64,000 nucleotides of DNA from Defluviicoccus sp. bin129 (GTDB taxonomy: Bacteria; Pseudomonadota; Alphaproteobacteria; MPNO01): NCBI GenBank assembly GCA_002239065.1, contig MPNO01000020.1, forward strand, positions 1 to 64,000, in the 5' to 3' direction. The notes beneath the pieces are model-generated. The model made no database searches and had not been told where the DNA came from. It saw only the letters and a list, made by a program, of their open reading frames with translations. Made by a program: the position numbers and the translations under genes. Positions 8,432-15,374 of this stretch are shown here, piece after piece (position 1 is the first letter of the stretch; each line of letters begins with the position of its first letter).

Positions 8432-8548
8432 CCGGGACGCGCCAACGTCCCGGGCCGGGAGACCGCAGCCTCCCACGACCGCCTCCGGCCGCGAAGCGGC
8501 CGTCCCGCCACCCCGCACGGGGCGGGAGGATTATCGTGGGAGCCCCGC
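8432..8548 (+). ncRNA. Structured leader of the com operon (stem-loop plus three-way junction)
   Basis: First comes a perfect 8-bp hairpin (8432-8439 with 8446-8453). Then a 9-bp outer stem pairs CTCCCACGA (8470-8478) with TCGTGGGAG (8534-8542). It encloses two adjacent hairpins: 8486-8492 with 8496-8502 (GAA loop) and 8503-8509 with 8521-8527. The 3' arm of the outer stem contains GGGAG, the likely ribosome binding site of com (GTG at 8549). The fold would therefore hide the site. All pairs were read directly. The regulatory role is inferred by analogy with translational control in Mu com-mom. Confidence 0.6.
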
Positions 8549-8809
8549 GTGCCGTCCAATCCGCGCCACCCCGCCAGGGCGGACCCGTTGCAGGACATTC
8601 GCTGCGGCCAATGCGGCGCGCTGCTGCTCAGGGCCGGCGCCGAGGCCGCGCGCGGGCCGCTGCAGATCAAGTGCCGCCGCTGCGGCACGATCAACCATCT
8701 GAGGGCCGCGGGCCCCGCAACCGAGCGCCCGGGAGCGTCATCCGAAAAGGACGAGGCTCATGGCGAGGAAACTCCCGCCGCTCCCGCCCGGCGCCCCGGG
8801 CCGGCCTGA
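8549..8809 (+). CDS. com: Com-like zinc-finger translational regulator
   Basis: The product is about 86 aa from GTG 8549. It contains IRCGQCGALLL and LQIKCRRCGTIN, the CxxC...CxxC zinc finger of the Mu Com family. Com binds RNA and activates translation of the DNA-modification gene mom. The C-terminal tail after the finger is Pro/Ala-rich and overlaps the next gene by 50 bases in another frame. The start is uncertain: GGGAG at 8538-8542 is the best ribosome binding site and is itself in a stem. Confidence 0.75.
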   Translation: MPSNPRHPARADPLQDIRCGQCGALLLRAGAEAARGPLQIKCRRCGTINHLRAAGPATERPGASSEKDEAHGEETPAAPARRPGPA

Positions 8810-8930
8810 GAAAAACCGCTACCGCGAGCAATACGGCGTCATCGTGATCTGCCGCGACGAGGCCGACCAGAAGCGCGCCTATGACTGGCTGCGCCGCTTC
8901 CGCCGCCCGGTCCGCGTGGTGACGACATGA
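8760..8930 (+). CDS. Small conserved-looking protein between com and the ABC-GNAT gene
   Basis: The 56-aa product begins MARKLPPLPPGAPGRPEKNR and continues with YGVIVICRDEADQKRAYDWL. The second half looks like a compact alpha/beta unit. The stop overlaps the next start as ATGA, indicating translational coupling. Sequence character (high GC3, coupled both sides) supports a real gene. Function unknown; by position it may assist the modification enzyme. Confidence 0.7.
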   Translation: MARKLPPLPPGAPGRPEKNRYREQYGVIVICRDEADQKRAYDWLRRFRRPVRVVTT

Positions 8931-10090
8931 GGATCGAGATCCGCCACCGCTGCGACGACTTCGCGAGCTACCGCGCGGCGCGGGTCAAGTCGCTGTTCAA
9001 CTGCGAGACCGGCGCCAATTTCGCGCTCGACGCCGAGCTCCCGATCGAGCGCGACGACTGGCAACTCGGTGTCGTGGTCGGCCCGAGCGGCTCCGGCAAG
9101 AGCTCGATCGGCGCCGCCATCTGGGGGCCGGAGGCGGTCTACCGGCCGACCGGCTGGCCGGACGATGCGCCGATCGTCGACGCGATCGGCGCCGGCGGCG
9201 CGTTCGACGACGCGACCCGGGCGCTCTCCGCCGTCGGCCTCGGCAGCGTGCCGGCGTGGCTCCGCCCCTACGCCGTGCTGTCGACCGGCGAGCGGTTCCG
9301 CGCCGATCTCGCGCGGATCGTCTGCGACGCGCCGCGAAGGGTCGTGATCGACGAGTTCAGCTCCGTCGTCGACCGCCAGGTCGCCCGCATCGGGGCCGGC
9401 GCCTTCGCCCGGGCGTGGCGCCGCGGCGATCCGGGGCAGGCCCCGGATCGCGGTCCGGGGCAGGCCGTGCTGCTCACCTGCCATTACGACGTCCTCGACT
9501 GGCTCGAGCCGGACTGGGTGTTCGACACCGCGACGGGCGCGCTCCGCGCCGGGAGGTGTCTTTGGCGGCGGCCGAAAATCCGCCTCGCGATCCACGAGAC
9601 GGATTCGCGGCATTGGCCGCTGTTCGAGCCGCATCACTATCTGAAGCCGAACCGGATGATCGCGGCGTTCTACTACGTCGGCGTCGTCGAGGGCGGGCTC
9701 GTCGCGCATGTCGCGGTCACCACCCGGCCCGGCCTGCGCGAAGCCCGCGGCGCCCGCCTCGTCGTCATGCCCGAATGGCAGGGGGCCGGCATCGGCCTGC
9801 GCTTTCTCAACGCCGTCTGCGAGCGCTGGCGGCGCGGCCGGAACCCCTACGGCCGGCCCATGCCCACGCTGTTCAACACGTCGCACCCCGGCCTCGCCGC
9901 GGCACTCCGCCGGCACCCGGACTGGTGCCAGGTGAGCTGCAATCTACACGGCCAGAACAAGGCGAAAAGCCGGTCCAGCATCGCGCAGTCGGTCCTGCAG
10001 AGCGGCCGGAAAGACAACGCGTCGGCCGGCTATGGCGGCCACTTCCGCGCCGCCCAGGGGTTCCGCTACATGGGCGAGGCGGCGCCGTGA
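8927..10090 (+). CDS. ABC-type ATPase fused to GNAT acyltransferase, Mom-like DNA modification candidate
   Basis: The product is 387 aa. Residues 1-200 form an ABC-type ATPase: Walker A GPSGSGKSS (52-60), a degenerate signature LSTGER (118-123), Walker B RVVIDEF (138-144) and a later TCHYD H-loop. The C-terminal 180 residues look like GNAT: MIAAFYYVGVVEGG, a V-rich strand, then PEWQGAGIG, the acyl-CoA loop. No membrane segments were seen, so it is not a transporter. Mom of phage Mu is a GNAT-fold enzyme that modifies adenine and is controlled by Com. The same arrangement here suggests base modification with an added ATPase. The reaction is inferred. Confidence 0.7.
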   Translation: MRIEIRHRCDDFASYRAARVKSLFNCETGANFALDAELPIERDDWQLGVVVGPSGSGKSSIGAAIWGPEAVYRPTGWPDDAPIVDAIGAGGAFDDATRALSAVGLGSVPAWLRPYAVLSTGERFRADLARIVCDAPRRVVIDEFSSVVDRQVARIGAGAFARAWRRGDPGQAPDRGPGQAVLLTCHYDVLDWLEPDWVFDTATGALRAGRCLWRRPKIRLAIHETDSRHWPLFEPHHYLKPNRMIAAFYYVGVVEGGLVAHVAVTTRPGLREARGARLVVMPEWQGAGIGLRFLNAVCERWRRGRNPYGRPMPTLFNTSHPGLAAALRRHPDWCQVSCNLHGQNKAKSRSSIAQSVLQSGRKDNASAGYGGHFRAAQGFRYMGEAAP

Positions 10091-10225
10091 GGGGCGGGAT
10101 CGGCGGCTAGTTGGCGTCAGCGATTGCCCCGCCATGCGGGAGACCTTCGCCTCCCCGTTTCGAATGGATCGAGACCAAATACTCGGCCAATGCGAGGGCC
10201 GCTAGGAAGATGGGAGAGCTGCCGG

Positions 10226-11179
10226 TCAGTGGCGGGGCAGGCGTCCAGGCGCCGTGATGCGCTCACGCTTCTTGAGGATTTCATCGGCGATCTTCCGCCC
10301 CAATGGATGAGGTCCTGCCCAAAGCATGTAGTAGATCGGCATCCCGCGCGTGTTTCTCACGACGCTGGGAGTGGCCACATGGCCGAAAGCCGCTTCCAGC
10401 CGCGAAACGTAGAGATCAAGCAATCGTGCGGCTGCGTCGTCGACTTTTCGACGATCTGTATTCCCGAAGAGCGTTTCCTCATCGGAGTAGGCGAGATTTT
10501 CCCAATCCGTCGTACCGAAGCAGCCATTTAGATCGGCTCGCCAGTTCTCTGGAATGCGCCCCGATCTGGTGATCAGTCGATTGATGGCCATGCCGAGCGG
10601 AAAATTGACGATCACCTCGAACTTGCCTGTCGCGCCCAAAGTCTCGACGGTTTGCCAGCGGAGGTGGGGGCCATACGGGTCGAGAAACGCAACACCCCTC
10701 GTGTTCCAGCGATTGAGATGGGGGACTAGTCGGCGGATCAGTGCGTTCGCGTCCCCCACCTCGATTTCGATGTGCCGCCCCTGATACTCCGAGCGCAATT
10801 CCGTGAGGAGTTGCGCCCGCCGCCGATCTACATCGAAGAAAAAGTACTTCGAGAACGGGTTTTGCAGCTTCAATGCGCGCCGCGGTGAGCCCTCGATGAA
10901 CTGCTCCCGATCTTCCATAAAGGAATCATCAAGCAGCTGCAGATCCTCGGCGTCGGCTCCCTTCCAGGCATTCCTTATCTTCGATCGGCCCGCGCCGGCG
11001 AATGCGTCGATGAACACCAAATCGAAGGGTTTCTTCTTCAGGGCTTGGGTGTAAGCGTGAAGATACGCCTCAAGACCGTCCAACTTCTGCCTGGCCCACG
11101 GGCCGACGGTGTTCTCGGTGTGCGATTTCCTCAACGATCCCTGGCTCCCCACCGGCCTCTCAGGCGGAAATTTGTCCAA
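10226..11179 (-). CDS. tcmP: Three-Cys-motif partner protein TcmP
   Basis: The product is about 317 aa from TTG 11179 (GTG 11149 is an alternative). It has a Rossmann/methyltransferase-like core: FDLVFIDAFAGAGRS near residue 55, GSPRRAL, a YFFFDVD strand, an EVGDAN turn and VAFLDPYG near residue 170. This is the pattern of TcmP, a family defined by its neighbour, the three-Cys-motif protein. It overlaps that neighbour by 20 bases. GC and codon use are lower than in flanking phage genes, suggesting recent acquisition. Biochemical role is unknown to me. Confidence 0.75.
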   Translation of the reverse strand: MDKFPPERPVGSQGSLRKSHTENTVGPWARQKLDGLEAYLHAYTQALKKKPFDLVFIDAFAGAGRSKIRNAWKGADAEDLQLLDDSFMEDREQFIEGSPRRALKLQNPFSKYFFFDVDRRRAQLLTELRSEYQGRHIEIEVGDANALIRRLVPHLNRWNTRGVAFLDPYGPHLRWQTVETLGATGKFEVIVNFPLGMAINRLITRSGRIPENWRADLNGCFGTTDWENLAYSDEETLFGNTDRRKVDDAAARLLDLYVSRLEAAFGHVATPSVVRNTRGMPIYYMLWAGPHPLGRKIADEILKKRERITAPGRLPRH

Positions 11180-11951
11180 GGATCGGTTCTGGAACGATCT
11201 GCCAGGGGAAGCCGTTCCACTCCACTCCGTCGAGCATACGCCCGCGCGACTTCGGTCGAGGGCCGCCCCATTGCTTGAAGAAGAAGGCCACTCCGTCGCG
11301 GTCGCAAAGGTCCCGAAGACCGAGCGCCCATTCCTCCTTCATGATACGGGCGCGCGGGCCGCTTTCCCCGCCGACTATGGCCCATGCAACCCCACAAAGA
11401 TCGATATTCGGGATCGGCCCCAGAAGCGGTTCGAACGAGACGAAACGAGCATCGGAGTCGATCTGCTTCAAATGCTCGATGCGGCGGGCATGCGCAGCGT
11501 CTTCCACGGAAACGCCAAGCCAGATATGGGGCGGGGCCCGGCGGCCGCCGTACCGCTCGCGAATGTAGCGGCGCATGAGCGAGCTCCGCTTCGTCAGCAC
11601 CTGATAGACGTGCCAGTCTGCGCTTTCCATCACGCCGAACACGCGATCGATGAACCCCCGATCTATCCCTTTGTGGAAGAGATCGCTCATGGAATTCACG
11701 AAGATCATTCGCGGCTTCTTCCAATGCGTCGGCTGCTCAAGGCGCGAGGGCCACGTCCTCAGATCGAAGCCCTGCTCGTAGGGGTGTCCGGTAACACCAC
11801 GCCAACGCTCCGCGAACCGCTCCGCATAGCAGTTATCGCAGCCTGGCCCCACCTTGGTGCAGCCCGTGACCGGATTCCACGTTGCGTCCGTCCATTCGAT
11901 TTGAGACTTCTGCGCCACAGTTCTCGACCCCGCTATTGCATCCATTACCAT
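11160..11951 (-). CDS. DUF5131 / phage Gp37-Gp68 three-Cys-motif protein
   Basis: The product is 263 aa. The N-terminus has KSQIEWTDATWNPVTGC followed by C-x6-C-x2-C (CTKVGPGCDNC) and YAERFAERW. Later come PRMIFVNSMSDLFH, FQVLTKR-type and WLGVSVED stretches, then WAIVGGESGPRAR. These are the hallmarks of the family. The clustered cysteines suggest an iron-sulfur or metal site, and the repeated beta-alpha pattern recalls a TIM-type barrel. Radical-SAM chemistry is a plausible but untested inference. It is upstream of and overlaps tcmP, forming a two-gene operon. Confidence 0.85.
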   Translation of the reverse strand: MVMDAIAGSRTVAQKSQIEWTDATWNPVTGCTKVGPGCDNCYAERFAERWRGVTGHPYEQGFDLRTWPSRLEQPTHWKKPRMIFVNSMSDLFHKGIDRGFIDRVFGVMESADWHVYQVLTKRSSLMRRYIRERYGGRRAPPHIWLGVSVEDAAHARRIEHLKQIDSDARFVSFEPLLGPIPNIDLCGVAWAIVGGESGPRARIMKEEWALGLRDLCDRDGVAFFFKQWGGPRPKSRGRMLDGVEWNGFPWQIVPEPILGQISA

Positions 11952-12237
11952 GGATCACGTCGGGAACGAAGAGTCCGGGGTGCCCGGTTCATCGAGCAAA
12001 TCTGGAGCAGCCCCACCTCCCCACCCCGAAAATCCCGCCGTTAAACGGGCAAATCGCGGAAATTAAACGGGGTCCCGACCGGTCCGGTACCCCCGCGGGG
12101 GGGCCATTTTGAAAGGGCGCCTGTGGGGCGCGCTGCGGGCGACAGGCGGGGCCGTCGACCTGGCGGCCCCGGTCCGCGTTTGACGCCGCGGCCCGGGGCG
12201 GGTAGAGGACCGCCGCCGGTCAAGACGGAGGATTGGG
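11952..12237. other. Intergenic region, no gene seen
   Basis: This stretch separates the low-GC pair from the phage head block. It must hold the promoter of the DUF5131-tcmP pair (minus) and of the 65-aa plus-strand gene. Open frames here are GC-rich shadows without start signals. No clear -10/-35 pair was found. Confidence 0.5.
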
Positions 12238-12435
12238 ATGATTGGACGGATGCCGCTGCCCATCGTGTTCGGGGAGCATTTGGAGGCCACCGAGCGGGTG
12301 GTGAGCGCGGAGATCGAGGAGATGGAGGGTGGCGACCGGGCTCTCGTCCTCCGCTTCCCCGACCGGCAGGGCCGCGGAGCCTCCATCCTCTTCCGGCTCT
12401 CCGCGGACGCCGCGGCCGCCCTGCGGCAGAGTTGA
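12238..12435 (+). CDS. Small plus-strand protein, unknown function
   Basis: The 65-aa product starts MIGRMPLPIVFGEHLEA and ends in a regular beta-turn-beta pattern (RALVLRFPDRQGRGASILFRLS). It has a good ribosome binding site (GGAGG at 12227-12231 region) and a protein-like composition. It is one of few plus-strand genes in the prophage and converges on the gpF-like gene. It may be cargo brought with the DUF5131-tcmP pair. Confidence 0.6.
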   Translation: MIGRMPLPIVFGEHLEATERVVSAEIEEMEGGDRALVLRFPDRQGRGASILFRLSADAAAALRQS

Positions 12436-12540
12436 TCCGCGGCCCGGCCGGTGCTATCGGTCGGTTGCAGCCGCCGGTCGGGCCGCCTCCCCGCGATCGG
12501 CGCTGACGCCGCGGTTCGGGCGGGGGCCGCAGGCTACCCG

Positions 12541-13779
12541 TCAGGAACCGCCGGTTCCCCCATCCGAATAGACCCGCAACCCCGTGCGGAGGTTCCGCAG
12601 GGCGCTGGTCTGGCCGCGGAAGAAGGTGAGCCCGGCCCAATCGCCGCCGTCGATGTCGGCCACGAGCCCGAACACGCGGCTCCGCCCGACTCTCACCAGC
12701 CGCACGTAGCGCCGCCGGACGGTCACCCGGCGGGATGCCTCGCTTTCGGCGAAGCCGACCCAGATCTCCTGCGGCCGCTCGATCAGCTCGGGGATCAACG
12801 GGAAATACGCCTCGCGCCCGTCCTGGCGCCGCGCGTCCTCCAGCATGTGATCGACGAGGGCCTGATCGACCGCGACGCGCGCGCCGGCGGGATCGGCGAA
12901 CACCGCCTTGTCGCCGCCGATGGCTTCGCGCAGGCGTTCGCGCCGCGCCGCTTCGTCGCCGCGCGGCCCCCGCGGCGCGCCCCGGCCGACGGGCTCGGCG
13001 GCCGCGAGCCGCCCCGGATCGGCCGGGCGGCTGCCGCCGGGCGCGAACAGCCCCTGCCACTTGCCGTGGCGCTCCTGGGCGATCAGCCCGGCGCCGCGGC
13101 CGAACCCGGCCTCGCCCACGTTATACGCCCAGCCGGTGTCGATCCCGCGCGGCACCCGCAGCGCGACCTCCCCGTCCGGCGTGTTCACCGTCCGGCTTTC
13201 CCACTCGACCCGCGGCGCCCCGGCCGACGCGGCGTAGCCGAACGCTTCCAGATCGTCGCCCGAGAGCTGCTGGACTATGCAGCGGCAGCCCCAGCCGTTG
13301 GGCGGGTAGTGGGTGCGCCACCACGGGTCGTCGGCATGCAGCACCGCGCCGTGCCAGGCGGCGTGGTCGGGCCGGGTGCGCGCGTCGCGCACCGCGACGT
13401 AGCGCAGCCAGGGGCGATCTTCCTTGACCTCCTGGATCTGCCGCCAGCGCCCGGCCTGGTACGCGGTGCGCAGATTGGTCTCGAAGATCACGCGCGAGCG
13501 CCAGCCGCGGCCGCCGCGATAGGACCAGCCGTGGCGCGCGACGATGCGGTCGAAATCCTCGCGGAACGCCTCCAGCGTCGTGCCATCCTCGAGGCCGCGC
13601 CGCACCGCCTCGTGGAAGTCGGCGACGAGGTCCGCGTCGCGGGCGCCGGCGACCACGAAGGCGCGGGCGTGCATGCCCTGCCACAGATCCGTCCAGGTCT
13701 CGGTCGGAAGCTCGATCTTGTCGCGCAGGAAGCCGATGGCCTCGCGGAACGGGACGTCGCGCCCGTCGACGACCGGCAT
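12541..13779 (-). CDS. gpF-type minor head protein fused to a PBECR-like nuclease domain
   Basis: The 412-aa product starts at ATG 13779 (TGATG overlap with portal). The N-terminal about 250 residues match Mu gpF / SPP1 gp7 head morphogenesis proteins: VIFETNLRTAYQAGRWRQI, YVAVRDARTRPDHAAWHG, PNGWGCRCIVQQLS. The C-terminal about 110 residues (PLIPELIERPQEIWVGF, RRRYVRLVRV, DWAGLTFFRG) resemble the phage-Barnase-EndoU-ColicinE5/D-RelE-like nuclease domains found at the ends of such proteins. The head part is secure. The nuclease part rests on pattern; it might be delivered with DNA or act in the virion. Confidence 0.8.
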   Translation of the reverse strand: MPVVDGRDVPFREAIGFLRDKIELPTETWTDLWQGMHARAFVVAGARDADLVADFHEAVRRGLEDGTTLEAFREDFDRIVARHGWSYRGGRGWRSRVIFETNLRTAYQAGRWRQIQEVKEDRPWLRYVAVRDARTRPDHAAWHGAVLHADDPWWRTHYPPNGWGCRCIVQQLSGDDLEAFGYAASAGAPRVEWESRTVNTPDGEVALRVPRGIDTGWAYNVGEAGFGRGAGLIAQERHGKWQGLFAPGGSRPADPGRLAAAEPVGRGAPRGPRGDEAARRERLREAIGGDKAVFADPAGARVAVDQALVDHMLEDARRQDGREAYFPLIPELIERPQEIWVGFAESEASRRVTVRRRYVRLVRVGRSRVFGLVADIDGGDWAGLTFFRGQTSALRNLRTGLRVYSDGGTGGS

Positions 13780-15374
13780 CAATTGCGGTCCGCGATGTCC
13801 GAGCGCCCCATCAGCTCGGCCAGCGCCAGCGCCTCGCCGAGCCGTTCGGCGAGCGCCGCCGCGTCGAGCGCCGGCCAGAGCTCGAGCAGCCCTTCGGCGA
13901 TTTCGTCCATCGAGGCGGCGGTCTCGACCAGCGCGCGGATGCGGTCGATGTCGCCGTCCTGCGCGGCCGCCGAGGCGGCGTCGATCTCGCGCGCGAGACC
14001 GGCGATCGGATCGGGCTCGCGCTCCGCGGCGCGGCCGAGCGCGCGCAGCAGCAGCCGGGCGCCGGCCCGCGCCTCTTCCCGTTCGGCCTCTTCGGGCTCG
14101 TCGTCGGAATCTTCCCCGCGCCCGCCCGCCGGCGCCGCCGCGCCGAGCACGTCGTCGCCCTCCTGCGGCGCGTCGAAGCCGAGCGCGGAGCGCACCGCGT
14201 CCTCCGGCACGCGCAGCCCGAGCGGGACCAGCTTCGCCAACGCGTCGGCGGTGCGCGCGATGTCGATGGTCTCCGGCCGGCCGATCGCGATGCGCGGGTA
14301 GCGCTTGCGCTCGCCGTGGTTGAGCGCCACCAGCGGGCGCACCAGGTCGCGGGTCAGGGTCTGGCCAAGCGCCGAGGCGTCGGAGCGTTCGATGTCGGCG
14401 CGCACCTCGTCATGCACCTCGCCCAGCGACCGCGCGCCCTTGTCGCCGGCCTCGGTCGTCAGCGTCTGGCCGAGCACCGCCTTGGAGATCAGGGCGTCGA
14501 CATAGACCAGCAGCGCGGCGTGCGCGGTCTCCGCGCCGCGCCCGCCCTGGCCGCCCTGGACCAGCTCGACCGTCATCGACTCGGGGATCATCGCCGCCGC
14601 GTCGGCGCCCAGATTGGTGAGCGCGCGCAGCAGCACCGCCTTGTCGGCGTCGCTGGCGTTGGGCGGGAACCGGCCGATCCGGGTCGGCTGGCCGTAGGTC
14701 TCGATGAACTGGACCCAGTCCTTCAGCGCGTAGTTCGAGAACAGGTAGAACCACGCGACCATGCGCGCGAAGCCGCCGCGGACCGGCAGGCCGGACTTGG
14801 CCTTGAATCGGTGAACGATGAACTTGAACGGCGCCAGCGGCGCCGGCCCGCCATCGCCGCGCAGCATCAGCGTCCGCCCGTCGGTCCGGTCGAACTCGAA
14901 CCAGCGCGGGTCCCTGTACTCGAGGCGCCGCGGGAACCATTGCCGCCCGCCGGTATCCCACATGATCTCGGCGACCGAGAACCCCTTGCCGACGGCGTCG
15001 AGGACGTCGACCAGCTCGTCCTCCAGCCTCTCGCCGGAGAGCCAGTCGCGCACCAGATCGCCGTCGCGCTTTTCCTCGGCGCCGTCGCCGGCGTCCTCGA
15101 CCGCGATGTCGAGCTGCGCCACCTGGCGCTTGCGGGTGCCGAGCACCGCGTTGTAGTGGAGGTTCTTCTCCTCCATCTCCTCGGCGAGCTCGAGGAAGCT
15201 GCGCGCGTCACCCTGCTCGGCCTCGCGCAGCAGCGCCCCGAGCCGCCCCGGGGTGAGCCCCTGCGCCGGGTGCTCCGACAGGATCGAGCGCACCCCCGAC
15301 ACCGTCGGGCCGGCGTGCTCGCGGCGCAGATCGGCGGTGCGCACGATTTTGCCGTACTGGTCGTAGAGCGGCAT
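13779..15374 (-). CDS. Portal protein, Mu gp29-like (DUF935)
   Basis: The product is 531 aa, near Mu gp29 in size. It starts MPLYDQYGKIVRTADLRREH and contains EMEEKNLHYNAVLGTRKRQV, EIMWDTGGRQWFPRR and FARMVAWFYLFSNYALKDW, all family landmarks. It forms the DNA entry ring at one head vertex. An acidic linker (DSDDEPEEAEREEA) leads to a helical C-terminus. It overlaps the terminase stop by one base. Confidence 0.9.
   Translation of the reverse strand: MPLYDQYGKIVRTADLRREHAGPTVSGVRSILSEHPAQGLTPGRLGALLREAEQGDARSFLELAEEMEEKNLHYNAVLGTRKRQVAQLDIAVEDAGDGAEEKRDGDLVRDWLSGERLEDELVDVLDAVGKGFSVAEIMWDTGGRQWFPRRLEYRDPRWFEFDRTDGRTLMLRGDGGPAPLAPFKFIVHRFKAKSGLPVRGGFARMVAWFYLFSNYALKDWVQFIETYGQPTRIGRFPPNASDADKAVLLRALTNLGADAAAMIPESMTVELVQGGQGGRGAETAHAALLVYVDALISKAVLGQTLTTEAGDKGARSLGEVHDEVRADIERSDASALGQTLTRDLVRPLVALNHGERKRYPRIAIGRPETIDIARTADALAKLVPLGLRVPEDAVRSALGFDAPQEGDDVLGAAAPAGGRGEDSDDEPEEAEREEARAGARLLLRALGRAAEREPDPIAGLAREIDAASAAAQDGDIDRIRALVETAASMDEIAEGLLELWPALDAAALAERLGEALALAELMGRSDIADRN

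Noticed and set aside
8927..10090. Annotating the ABC-GNAT fusion as an ABC transporter ATPase
   Set aside because: No permease genes or membrane segments are nearby, and the C-terminal half has a GNAT acyl-CoA loop. The com-mom context explains it better.
10226..11179. Calling TcmP a DNA methyltransferase
   Set aside because: The Rossmann-like core is visible, but there is no DPPY/NPPY or PC motif. Substrate and reaction cannot be assigned.
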